Part shown: positions 24,133-31,341 of the stretch, piece after piece | Layout: each line of letters opens with the position of its first letter | How positions within the stretch are numbered: the first letter of the stretch is position 1 | NCBI GenBank assembly: GCA_003538975.1 | Contig: DPQQ01000010.1 | Location: 98,944 to 130,284 of the forward strand | DNA from: Clostridiales bacterium | Lineage (GTDB): Bacteria; Bacillota; Clostridia; Christensenellales; Borkfalkiaceae | Length of the DNA stretch: 31,341 nucleotides | Direction of reading: 5' to 3' | Position numbers and translations under genes: made by a program | The notes under the pieces: generated by a model | Database searches by the model: none | Seen by the model: only the letters and a program-made list of their open reading frames with translations | What the model was told of the DNA's origin: nothing

Positions 24133-25585
24133 GATAATTTTAAAAACAATAGGAAAAGTTCTTGTAATAGAAGCGGTACTTCTTCTTATTCCGTTTATCG
24201 TTTCGCTCGTCTACGGCGAAGATTTACGGCACGTACTCGCTTCGGTCACGGTTGCGGCAGTGCTTGCCGTCTGCGGAATATTGCTGGACAGATTCTTAAA
24301 TCCCGAAACGAACGACTTTTTCGCAAAAGACGGACTTATAACCGTTTCTCTCTGTTGGATAGCGTTATCCGTTTTCGGCGCGCTGCCTTTCGTTATAAGC
24401 GGAGACATTCCGAATTACGTCGACGCACTGTTCGAAACGGTAAGCGGTTTTACGACTACGGGCGCGTCGATAGTTGATAACGTGGAACTTTTATCCAGAA
24501 GCATGATAATGTGGCGAAGCTTAACCCACTTCATCGGCGGTATGGGCGTTCTCGTGTTCCTTGCGGCGTTCACGTCGAAATATTCCGACCATGCAATGCA
24601 CATTTTCCGCGCGGAAATGACGGGACCTAAGGTAGATAAAATAATGCCCAAAGCGAAGCAGACCGCATCGGTTTTGTACCTTATATATTTAGGTCTTACG
24701 GTCATTCTCGTAATAATGCTTCTTTGCGGCGGCATGCCGTTTTACGACAGTCTCGTACACGCATTCGGCGCGGCAGGAACGGGCGGTTTTTCTATGAAGG
24801 CCGACGGTCTCGCCTCTTACAGCAAGTATTGTCAGTGGGTAATAACGATATTCATGCTGCTTTTCGGCGTAAACTTCAACGTGTACTTTCTGATGCTTAT
24901 GCGTAAGTTCAGACCGGTATTAAAAAGTCTCGAACTCTGGACGTATTTAGGAGTATTCGTCGGTTCGTCTGCGATAATAGCTTTTAATATTTACTCTATG
25001 TACGGCAGCGTCGAAGAATCCGTAAGACTCGCGGCATTTCAGGTTTCGTCCATATACACCACGACGGGGTACTCGACGGCAAACTTCGACAAATGGCCGA
25101 TCTTATCCAAAAATGTTCTGCTTTTGCTTACTTTTATAGGCGGATGCGCCGGTTCGACCGCCGGCGGCTTCAAAATTTCGAGAGTTATAATTTTAGTGAA
25201 AAAGTCGGCTAACGATATTAAAAAAGCGTTGCATCCGAGAACGGCTACTTCTATAAAGTTCGAAGGAAAAACTCTTGCCGACGAAACCGTTTCGGGCGTT
25301 ACGTCATATCTTTTACTGTATGTTTTATGCTTCTGCGTCATTTATTTTTTGTTGTCGTTCGACGGGGCGGTCGCCGGCACTACGGCGTTTGAAACGAACT
25401 TTTCTGCGGCGACGGCGTGCTTCAACAATATAGGACCGGGATTTGCGCAGGTAGGTCCCGCGGCGAGCTTTTCGTTCTATTCGCCATTTTCGAAAATAGT
25501 TCTCACCTTCGCCATGCTTTTAGGGAGACTCGAACTCTATCCTTTGATAGTAACGTTTTCTCCGTCCACCTGGATAAGAAAGTAA
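24122..25585 (+). CDS. trkH: Trk potassium channel subunit TrkH
   Basis: Potassium-translocating membrane subunit, 487 residues, with about ten membrane helices. Four P-loop regions are visible: TVSGFTTTGAS, HAFGAAGTGGFSMK, SSIYTTTGYSTANF and CFNNIGPGFAQVGP, each with a filter Gly, plus GGMGVLVF and GGCAGSTAGGFK, which are typical of TrkH/KtrB. Length suits TrkH. It pairs with TrkA just upstream. The start is the first ATG after an in-frame TGA; the distant ribosome site is noted separately. Confidence 0.96.
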   Translation: MNFKIILKTIGKVLVIEAVLLLIPFIVSLVYGEDLRHVLASVTVAAVLAVCGILLDRFLNPETNDFFAKDGLITVSLCWIALSVFGALPFVISGDIPNYVDALFETVSGFTTTGASIVDNVELLSRSMIMWRSLTHFIGGMGVLVFLAAFTSKYSDHAMHIFRAEMTGPKVDKIMPKAKQTASVLYLIYLGLTVILVIMLLCGGMPFYDSLVHAFGAAGTGGFSMKADGLASYSKYCQWVITIFMLLFGVNFNVYFLMLMRKFRPVLKSLELWTYLGVFVGSSAIIAFNIYSMYGSVEESVRLAAFQVSSIYTTTGYSTANFDKWPILSKNVLLLLTFIGGCAGSTAGGFKISRVIILVKKSANDIKKALHPRTATSIKFEGKTLADETVSGVTSYLLLYVLCFCVIYFLLSFDGAVAGTTAFETNFSAATACFNNIGPGFAQVGPAASFSFYSPFSKIVLTFAMLLGRLELYPLIVTFSPSTWIRK

Positions 25586-25586
25586 T

Positions 25587-26162
25587 ATGGATATGAAAAA
25601 AAATCTGCCGTCCGCTACCGTTAAAATAGTTACGGTAAAGGCGGAAAAAACTGAAGAAATTTATAAAACTTTCCCCGTAAATATACAAAATCATCTTGCC
25701 GGTTCTTTAAAAAAAGAGAGCCTTCCGGAAAGAGTCGCCGCATGGGAAACGGCGGGGGATATACTAAAAATATACGGCGGGGATTTATCAGAAGTAAAAT
25801 TCGACGGCGGTAAGCCTTACATGGTACCTGTATCGCCGAGCATAAGCCATTCTGGCGGACTCGCGGCGGCTGCGGTAAGCAAAAAAAATATTGGCATAGA
25901 TATACAAATCGAACGTGATTGCGATTATAAAAAGTTAGCGGAACGAATGAAATTTTCAAAAGTAAATTCGCTTCCGTCTTTTTTCGCCGAATGGGTAAAG
26001 TACGAATCCGCTTATAAAATCGATCCGGATAAAAAAGATCAGAAGTTTATCATAAAAAAATTCGTTTACGACAATAAAACGTTTTATCTTTCGATCGCCG
26101 GAGATTTTAAAGAAGAAGAGATAAATATCGTTTTTCCGCAAGGAACGGAAATAATCGGGTAA
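25587..26162 (+). CDS. Divergent Sfp-type 4'-phosphopantetheinyl transferase
   Basis: Predicted to move phosphopantetheine from CoA to a carrier protein Ser. The 191 residues are shorter than Sfp (about 225). Motifs seen in order: GGKPYM (74-79), SISHSGGLAAAAVS (85-98), GIDIQIE (103-109), then WVKYESAYK (136-144). The Mg-binding Asp 105 is kept, but the usual Glu two residues later is Gln, and WxxKE is changed to WVKYE, so activity may be reduced. It begins 1 base after the trkH stop. A weak AAG-rich site precedes it, so coupling to trkH is likely. No NRPS/PKS or ACP gene is nearby. Confidence 0.82.
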   Translation: MDMKKNLPSATVKIVTVKAEKTEEIYKTFPVNIQNHLAGSLKKESLPERVAAWETAGDILKIYGGDLSEVKFDGGKPYMVPVSPSISHSGGLAAAAVSKKNIGIDIQIERDCDYKKLAERMKFSKVNSLPSFFAEWVKYESAYKIDPDKKDQKFIIKKFVYDNKTFYLSIAGDFKEEEINIVFPQGTEIIG

Positions 26163-26185
26163 AAATATTAAGACTAAAAACGCAA

Positions 26186-26217
26186 AATAAAAGACGCTTT
26201 TAACGGCGTCTTTTATT
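26186..26217. terminator. Bidirectional terminator
   Basis: A perfect 12-bp stem, AATAAAAGACGC with GCGTCTTTTATT. It lies between the converging PPTase-like and GT4 genes. Confidence 0.88.
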
Positions 26218-26227
26218 ATGACTTAAT

Positions 26228-27451
26228 TTACTTATTTGTTTTCGTATGTTTTTCGGACTTTATATTCTTTTCGGGATGAGAATTTTTATATTCTTCGATT
26301 ATTTCTTTATACTTTTCAAGGACTTCTTCCGAAACCGTCCGCCAGCTTCTGTAAACGGTTTTAGAAGCGTTTTCGCCGACTTCTTTAAGGTGCTTTTCGT
26401 CGGAGATTATCTCGTTAATTCTTTCAGCGTAAGCTTCGGAGGATTCTTCCGATAAAAATCCGTTAACGTCGTCGGTTATATATTCGGCAGTGCATGAACC
26501 CTTTATTAAAAGAACGGGGAGTTTGTGCGCCGCGGCTTCGATCGGAACAAGCGAACTCGTATCGAAGGTCGACGGGAACAGAAACAGATCCGCTCTTAAA
26601 TAGTAGCCCTGAATAATTTTTCTATCGGAGATCGATCCGGTGAAAATAAAGCGGTCTTCGAGGTCGTTTTCTTTAACGACTTCTTTGAATTTATCGAGAT
26701 CGAACCCTCCGCCTACGATAATCGTTTTAAAGTCCAGTCCCTGTTTTTTGAGTATCGAAAGAGACTTTGCCATAAGCTCGAGATTTTTATACATGGCTAT
26801 GCGGCCTATGTAGATAAAAACGTTTTTCTGTCCGTAAAGGTTGTGCGTTTTATTCACGTTTTCGATAAGTTCTCCGGCATTGTCGGGGTAGGATAGGTCT
26901 GTGCCGTTTCTTACGACGACAACTTTGCCTTTATACCCGTAATCCCTTAAAACCTGTACCGAAGAATCGCTTACCGTCCATACGCTGTCCGCTTTTTTGT
27001 AGACTTGCATTATGTATTTTACCATAAGTCTGCATATAAACGGAATATGCACCGACCTCATAAAATCGTCGTAGTATTTGGTGTGAAGAGTCGCTACGAC
27101 GGGTATTTTATGCTTTTTGCCTTGTCTTAAAGCAAGTCTGCCGATAGTGAAAGGAGAATGAACGTGAAGAATATCGAAATTTTCGTTGTCCATTTTTTTG
27201 ACTATTTCCGCGTCGAAAAGCGGAGTGGCGTAGCGGTAGCCTTCGGGCGCCCAGATAGAGTTCGTCCGCATTACTTCAAACGAAAATTCGTCTTTATATT
27301 TTCTCTTTTTCGGGAATTTGGGAACGACTACCTTGCAGTGAGCCAGTTCGTTCAGGTTTTCCGCATAATTTTTTACCACGTTCGTGGGACCGTCTATGCT
27401 CGGGTAAAAGGTATCGAGCATTTCTGCTATTTTAAGATTATCCTTTTCCAT
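26228..27451 (-). CDS. Family 4 glycosyltransferase (GT-B fold)
   Basis: Retaining glycosyltransferase of 407 residues, cytoplasmic or peripheral to the membrane. The N-terminal part (AEMLDTFYPSIDGPTNVVKNYAENL) is the usual GT4 opening, followed by HVHSPFTIGRLALRQGKK and then the C-terminal donor domain: IYIGRIAMYKNLELMAKSL, IIVGGGFDLDKFKE and FIFTGSISDRKIIQGYY. In the EX7E motif region the first Glu is Asp (FDTSSLVPIEAA). It resembles enzymes that build mono- or diglucosyldiacylglycerol. A Lys-rich tail ends it. AGG lies 5 bases before the ATG. It is downstream of glf, suggesting sugar-lipid or wall-glycan synthesis. Confidence 0.88.
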   Translation of the reverse strand: MEKDNLKIAEMLDTFYPSIDGPTNVVKNYAENLNELAHCKVVVPKFPKKRKYKDEFSFEVMRTNSIWAPEGYRYATPLFDAEIVKKMDNENFDILHVHSPFTIGRLALRQGKKHKIPVVATLHTKYYDDFMRSVHIPFICRLMVKYIMQVYKKADSVWTVSDSSVQVLRDYGYKGKVVVVRNGTDLSYPDNAGELIENVNKTHNLYGQKNVFIYIGRIAMYKNLELMAKSLSILKKQGLDFKTIIVGGGFDLDKFKEVVKENDLEDRFIFTGSISDRKIIQGYYLRADLFLFPSTFDTSSLVPIEAAAHKLPVLLIKGSCTAEYITDDVNGFLSEESSEAYAERINEIISDEKHLKEVGENASKTVYRSWRTVSEEVLEKYKEIIEEYKNSHPEKNIKSEKHTKTNK

Positions 27452-27546
27452 AATAACCTCTGTTTATTGTGTAGTGATCCGGTACGGTTTCGACGTAACC
27501 GTCGGCTTTGAATATATGCCGCATGTATCGACGAAAGTATACCATG

Positions 27547-28716
27547 TTATAAGTCTTTCACGAGTTCCGCAGCCATAGCAACCGCCTTATCCATGTTTAC
27601 GTATTTATAAAGGGCAAGCCTGCCTGTAAGATAAAGATTGGGTATTTTATCCGCATTTTCTTTATATAAAAGATATTTGTCTTCGGCGGCTTTTACGGGA
27701 ACGGGGTAGTAAGGCACGTCGTTATCTTCGCAAGGCTTCGGGTATTCTTTTATTATGACGGTAATATCTTTCGGAGCGGCTTTTTGCTCCATAGTGAATT
27801 TTTTGAATTCCGAAATTCTCGTATAGTCTTCAGACGTGTTGTAGTTTACCACGGCGGCGGGCTGATAAGAGTCTGTTTTATAAGTTTCGGACTTAAAGTC
27901 GAGACTTCTGAAATCGAGTTTGCCGAGTTCGAAATTAAAAAGTTCGTCGAGTCGGCCGGTATAGATAACGGGGGAAGAATAAATTTCTCCGTCAAGGTAA
28001 ATTTTACCGTCTGAAATCATTATGTGGCCGAGTGCGTCCGTTTCCGTTTTTACGGTGATATTTTCGTGCGACAACATATTTATTATCATCGACGTAAAGC
28101 CGGACGTCGGTTGAAACTGATATTCGTCCGAAAAATATCCGTCTTTGTACGAGACCGAAACGGGAACTCTTGCCGTAACGAATCCGCCTAATTCTTCGGG
28201 TTTGAATCCCCATTGCTTCAGGGTGTATTTATAAAAAACGTTGTCGTAAACGTATTTTGCAAGTTCTCTGACAGCGGGGTTTTTATGATCTTTAAGAGAA
28301 AGAACGGGAACTTTTTTCTCTGCTCCGACTTCGGATAATAAAACGTTTTCGATTTCGTCCGCTCTTGTTTTATTAAAAAGCTCGTGAAGAGAAGTAAGGT
28401 TAAAAGGTATCGGGACGAGTTTCCCGTTTATGTTGCCTTTTACTTTGTGGTTATACGGGAACCAATCGGTAAAACGCGATAAAAAGTCGAATACGCTTTT
28501 ATCCGAAGTATGAAAAATATGCGGTCCGTATTTTTGTACGAGTATGCCGTTTTCGTCGACATAGTCGTAAGCGTTGCCGCCCGGAGCGTCTCTTTTTTCG
28601 TAAACGGTAACGTTGTAACCGTTTTCGGCAAGAATTCTCGCCGCGACGGAACCCGAAAGTCCTGCGCCGACGACTACGGCTGTTTTTTTGTTTTTTGATT
28701 TTTCTATATTCCGCAT
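27547..28716 (-). CDS. glf: UDP-galactopyranose mutase
   Basis: FAD enzyme converting UDP-galactopyranose to UDP-galactofuranose, 389 residues. The FAD-binding GAGLSG is near the start (18-23), then VYEKRDAPGGNAYDY, the substrate-binding KYGPHIFHTSD, WGFKPEELGGFV, YFSDEYQFQPTSGFT and a C-terminal NLYLTGRLALYKYVNMDKAV block, all typical. The reading frame is intact. It heads a two-gene operon with the GT4 gene 95 bases downstream. Galactofuranose is then likely used in a cell-surface glycan. The ribosome site (GGGA) is modest. Two overlapping promoters lie upstream. Confidence 0.97.
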   Translation of the reverse strand: MRNIEKSKNKKTAVVVGAGLSGSVAARILAENGYNVTVYEKRDAPGGNAYDYVDENGILVQKYGPHIFHTSDKSVFDFLSRFTDWFPYNHKVKGNINGKLVPIPFNLTSLHELFNKTRADEIENVLLSEVGAEKKVPVLSLKDHKNPAVRELAKYVYDNVFYKYTLKQWGFKPEELGGFVTARVPVSVSYKDGYFSDEYQFQPTSGFTSMIINMLSHENITVKTETDALGHIMISDGKIYLDGEIYSSPVIYTGRLDELFNFELGKLDFRSLDFKSETYKTDSYQPAAVVNYNTSEDYTRISEFKKFTMEQKAAPKDITVIIKEYPKPCEDNDVPYYPVPVKAAEDKYLLYKENADKIPNLYLTGRLALYKYVNMDKAVAMAAELVKDL

Positions 28717-28754
28717 ATCATTTTCCCGTAAGAGGTTGTAAAAGGTTTTTTTTA

Positions 28755-28783
28755 ATCTTAAACCAAAAAATATAAAAAGTCAA
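28755..28783 (-). promoter_or_regulatory. Promoter for glf, proximal
   Basis: Minus strand TTGACT (28783-28778) and TAAGAT (28760-28755) with a 17-base spacer, just upstream of glf. Confidence 0.55.
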
Positions 28784-28798
28784 ACTCAAGTTCGTCAA
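28769..28798 (-). promoter_or_regulatory. Promoter for glf, distal
   Basis: Minus strand TTGACG (28798-28793) and TATATT (28774-28769) with an 18-base spacer. It overlaps the proximal promoter; only one may be used. Confidence 0.5.
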
Positions 28799-29022
28799 TT
28801 AAAAAATAAAGGTAAACGAGTAAATATCGCATTATAAAAATAATCCGATGTTCTGCGATATTCCAAGCGGCTGCGTTATTGTAAAAAAGGTATCTGCGAT
28901 AATCTGATTTTCAAAGATCGTGTTCGGGGATCCGGATAAAAATGCTTCTGCGTCCTGTATGCGATAAAAATATAAGCGGTATATCCTTAAAGCATAACCG
29001 GTCATAATATATCGGCTAAGCC
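28799..29022. other. Unassigned 220-base stretch upstream of 29131 gene
   Basis: Three TGCGATA copies (28854, 28895, 28960) plus one inverted TATCGC (28825) are visible. On the minus strand, a frame at 29068-28832 reads like protein (YRIQDAEAFLSGSPNTIFEN and more) but starts at TTG without a ribosome site. It may be a gene remnant. No function assigned. Confidence 0.3.
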
Positions 29023-29051
29023 TTGACACAATTGAAAAAAAGTGGTAAAAT
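29023..29051 (+). promoter_or_regulatory. Promoter for 29131 small membrane protein
   Basis: TTGACA (29023-29028, perfect) and TAAAAT (29046-29051) with a 17-base spacer, predicted start near 29058. Confidence 0.85.
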
Positions 29052-29130
29052 ATGCTAAAAGGTCGCAACGGATGCGTTTTATTTACGCAATTCCGGGGAA
29101 AAACAGAAATAAAAGGAGGTAAAAAGAATA

Positions 29131-29577
29131 ATGAGACGTTTCAGCAATGCCGAGAAAGAGTCGATGTTTTCGGTTCTTAAACCGATTTGCTATATAGCCG
29201 TTATTGCTTTTTATTTTACCTTGTTCTGTTCGAGAGCGTTTAAAACCGGTCTTTCGGATTTTATAAATTTTCTCGATATGACCGGGCTTGTTCCTTTTTC
29301 ATCCGGTAAAAAAGATCTTAATCTGAACAAAATATCGGCGGTTAATGCCGAAATTTTCGTTTTTCTTTCTCTTTCGCTCGCATTGTCGTTGATGCTCTAT
29401 TTTATAGTTGAAATGTTTGCGGGAAAAGAATTCAGACTTTTTACCGGCAAAACTTTTGCTTATATGGACGGAAGCGAAGATTCTTCTTCGCGCCTTTCCC
29501 GCGCGGGATTTTCTTTTTCCGCGAATATGCCCGTTTTATCCGGCGGATATACGGGGATAATAAAATCGAATAATTAG
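29131..29577 (+). CDS. Two-helix membrane protein of unknown function
   Basis: A 148-residue protein I do not recognise. Hydrophobic segments lie at about 14-35 and 73-95; the region between holds a Lys/Asn-rich patch, and the C-terminal 50 residues are Ser- and Gly-rich. There is no catalytic motif. Strong promoter and an excellent AAAGGAGG site (29112-29119, 11 bases from ATG) point to high expression. It is a stand-alone gene with a terminator downstream at 29672-29707. It could be a small envelope or stress protein; I cannot say which. Confidence 0.8.
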   Translation: MRRFSNAEKESMFSVLKPICYIAVIAFYFTLFCSRAFKTGLSDFINFLDMTGLVPFSSGKKDLNLNKISAVNAEIFVFLSLSLALSLMLYFIVEMFAGKEFRLFTGKTFAYMDGSEDSSSRLSRAGFSFSANMPVLSGGYTGIIKSNN

Positions 29578-29611
29578 GCTTTCAGCCGTTTTGGCGTATT
29601 ATGTTTTTTAG

Positions 29612-29639
29612 GCGTAAGACCGCTATGCGGGTAGTACGC
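29612..29639 (+). other. Nested inverted repeat after 29131 gene
   Basis: GCGTA (29612-29616) with TACGC (29635-29639), and inside it CCGC-TAT-GCGG (29620-29630). It lies within the 3' untranslated region, before the terminator, and may be an mRNA-stabilising structure. Confidence 0.35.
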
Positions 29640-29671
29640 TTATAAAAAATAATAAAAATACGTCAAAAATC

Positions 29672-29707
29672 GGTTTCCGACAATACATTTATTCGGAGAC
29701 CTTTTTT
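29672..29707 (+). terminator. Intrinsic terminator after 29131 gene
   Basis: GGTTTCCGA pairs with TCGGAGACC (9 bp, one U-G), loop of 12, followed by TTTTTT. Confidence 0.82.
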
Positions 29708-29744
29708 ATTTTAAATTCTATGTTACAAACGATATTAAAATGAT

Positions 29745-29796
29745 AAAACGTTAACCTTAAATACATATCAAGTTTTTACGGTTAACCGATCGTTTT
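29745..29796 (+). promoter_or_regulatory. Interrupted inverted repeat before the 29808 gene
   Basis: AAAACGTTAACC (29745-29756) pairs with GGTTAA (29780-29785) and CGTTTT (29791-29796) across a 5-base bulge. It sits just before the GGAG ribosome site (29798-29801). It may be an operator or leader hairpin. I found no convincing promoter in this gap. Confidence 0.4.
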
Positions 29797-29807
29797 TGGA
29801 GAAAACA

Positions 29808-31341
29808 ATGTTTTTATATCTTACGGCGGCGCTTTGCGCGGGACTTACGTTTTCGGGCGCGCTGCTCATAAAAAAGAAGCGCAGCGATAAATCGAAGCTT
29901 GCGAGAAATATTTTTACGGGACTTATAGCGATAGTGTTCTTCGCATGGTTTATAATGACGGGAGAACCGCTTCTCGAAAATGTTATAAAGTTAAAAGTAT
30001 ATAATCCTTATGAAAGTTCCGTTATGTGCTTTTTCGTTGCGATAAGCGTTTGGCTGTTCTTTCTGGCTCACGTTTCGGTGCTCGTTTCGGGATTATTCGA
30101 ATTCAAGTTGCCCGAAAACTTATTGAAAACCGCCGGACTCGTCGGAACGGTTTTGTCGTTCGTCCTTATAAAATACACGGCGTACAACTTTACCAAGACT
30201 TACGATTTCGAATACAAGGGCGCGTTATACGCGATAAACGTAGGAATGGTTCTGGGGTATACGGCGTTTCTGATATTCAAAGACGGATACAAAATGAATA
30301 AAGAAGAGCTTAAATCTCTTCTGATATTCCTTCCGCTCGCGATATTGTGGTCGATGCCGCCTTATATAATAAAGAACTTTTTCGGACTGATAAACGTTCC
30401 GAACAAAGACTTCGGCTCGGCTCACAGATTCTTTTTGTACTTCACGTTTTTATCGCTCGTATGGATATACTGCGTTCTTAAAGACAAAAAGGGCGAATAC
30501 TCGCGCATGGTTCTTTTATGGATAAGTATCGCCGCCCTCATATCGTATACGCGTAACTACTATATAACGATATTCATAACGCCGACGAAATGGCCGTTGC
30601 ACCTTTGCAACACGGCGATGTTCTTAACGCCGATATGTCTTTTGTTCAGAACGAAAAGGTTATATTACTTCACGCTGTTTATTAACGTAATAGGCGCGCT
30701 TTTTGCGATGCTGATGCCGAACTACAACGATATAGCGGCTACTACGCCGCATGTAATTGTCTTCTGGGTAAACCACGTTCAGGCGTTTATAATGCCGCTG
30801 CTTCTCGTTCTTTTAGACGTATACGAAAGACCTAAGGTAAAGCACTTCTTATATTCGATGATACCGTTCGCGGTGTACTTTATAGGGGTGCTGTTCATAA
30901 ACGCATGGTTCACCAATTATGACGCAGACGTAGACTTCTTTTTCTTGAACAGCGACTTTATCGTAGACAAGCTCGGCAAATGGGCGGAGGATACGAGAAA
31001 TCTCGTCGTATCGTTCAATATAAAAGATCTGACCTTTACGTTCTACCCGGTATATCAGGCTTTGTTCTATCTGGTGTACGTTGCTTTCGGACTCGGAATG
31101 TGGTTCGTGTATGTAGGAATGTTCTCGGCGCAGGATTTTTATACGGACGTAAGGTTAAAAAACAGAAAAATAAAGCAGGACGAACTTATTCTTGCTTCAA
31201 AATACGGTAAAAAGGACGTAAACGATTGTATGAATACTGAATCTGTAGGAAAACTTAAAGTAAGCGGGTTTTCTAAAAAATACGGTAAAAACGCGATATT
31301 CGCAGTGGAAGATCTTAACTTCGAAGTAAACAGCGGCGATG
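29808..31341 (+). CDS. YwaF-like membrane domain fused to ABC ATPase, 3' end outside window
   Basis: The frame is open from the ATG at 29808 (GGAG 6 bases before) to the window end, 511 codons with no stop. Residues 1 to about 455 are membrane-rich, with roughly eleven to twelve hydrophobic segments. A TPTKWPLHLCNTAMFLTPI block (around residue 260-278) and a later FWVNHVQAFIMPLLLVLLD match the YwaF/TIGR02206 family. After a charged linker, residues from about 482 begin a second domain: LKVSGFSKKYGKNAIFAVED followed by LNFEVNSGD, the start of an ABC ATPase before its Walker A. Such a fused protein would be a single-chain transporter part. The missing C-terminus and next genes would show whether a permease follows. 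Substrate unknown. Confidence 0.82.
   Translation, partial: MFLYLTAALCAGLTFSGALLIKKKRSDKSKLARNIFTGLIAIVFFAWFIMTGEPLLENVIKLKVYNPYESSVMCFFVAISVWLFFLAHVSVLVSGLFEFKLPENLLKTAGLVGTVLSFVLIKYTAYNFTKTYDFEYKGALYAINVGMVLGYTAFLIFKDGYKMNKEELKSLLIFLPLAILWSMPPYIIKNFFGLINVPNKDFGSAHRFFLYFTFLSLVWIYCVLKDKKGEYSRMVLLWISIAALISYTRNYYITIFITPTKWPLHLCNTAMFLTPICLLFRTKRLYYFTLFINVIGALFAMLMPNYNDIAATTPHVIVFWVNHVQAFIMPLLLVLLDVYERPKVKHFLYSMIPFAVYFIGVLFINAWFTNYDADVDFFFLNSDFIVDKLGKWAEDTRNLVVSFNIKDLTFTFYPVYQALFYLVYVAFGLGMWFVYVGMFSAQDFYTDVRLKNRKIKQDELILASKYGKKDVNDCMNTESVGKLKVSGFSKKYGKNAIFAVEDLNFEVNSGD

Noticed and set aside
30026..30301. Frame of 91 residues inside the 29808 gene
   Set aside because: Out of frame with the long open membrane-ABC protein; Arg-rich shadow without a ribosome site.
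1..31341. Mobile elements, phage genes or defence islands
   Set aside because: No transposase, integrase, att-like repeats, Cas or restriction genes were found; nearly all genes look like chromosomal housekeeping or local accessory genes.

Overview
The window looks like a chromosomal segment of a low-to-mid GC Gram-positive bacterium, most likely an anaerobic Clostridia member. Evidence: the Firmicutes-type order dnaK-dnaJ-prmA-mtaB-HIT-rpsU, a sepF cell-division gene next to yggS, A/G-rich Shine-Dalgarno sites, TTGACA/TATAAT-type promoters with 17-18 base spacing, and many long-stem intrinsic terminators. No tRNA, rRNA, insertion sequence, phage gene or CRISPR array is visible. The exact lineage cannot be fixed from the sequence alone.

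Layout. 1-5735: chaperone and translation block: the 3' part of dnaK, dnaJ, prmA, mtaB, a HIT-family hydrolase and rpsU. 5885-6286: an unknown small protein. 6435-7556 (minus): sepF and yggS. 7843-15073 (plus): a DUF624-like membrane protein with a charged tail, a SAM methyltransferase, a CPA2 cation/proton antiporter, hslO (Hsp33), a TPR protein, a HEAT-like protein and a 47-residue basic protein. 15256-17090: an ABC exporter pair. 17323-17925: an orphan membrane protein. 18016-18951 (minus): a cytoplasmic GH43-like glycosidase with its own promoter and inverted repeats. 19339-21686: glycerol kinase translationally coupled to a monoacylglycerol-lipase-like hydrolase. 21896-22402 (minus): a small unknown gene behind a structured leader that closely resembles a SAM-I-clan riboswitch. 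22675-26162: potassium uptake genes trkA and trkH followed by a divergent Sfp-type phosphopantetheinyl transferase. 26228-28716 (minus): UDP-galactopyranose mutase and a GT4 glycosyltransferase. 29131-29577: a small membrane protein. 29808 to the window end: a long open frame joining a YwaF-like membrane domain to the start of an ABC ATPase.

How the genes fit together. The first block is protein folding, ribosomal protein methylation and tRNA modification. The middle holds stress and ion functions (Hsp33, antiporter, Trk system). Glycerol kinase and the lipase-like enzyme could release and phosphorylate glycerol from monoacylglycerols. Glf and the GT4 enzyme could make and use galactofuranose on a glycolipid or cell-wall glycan.

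Most notable signals: the minus-strand leader at 22277-22402, with a near-consensus promoter, P1/P2/P3 helices, a pseudoknot, and mutually exclusive antiterminator and terminator, ahead of an uncharacterised 110-residue protein; and the YwaF-ABC fusion running off the right end.
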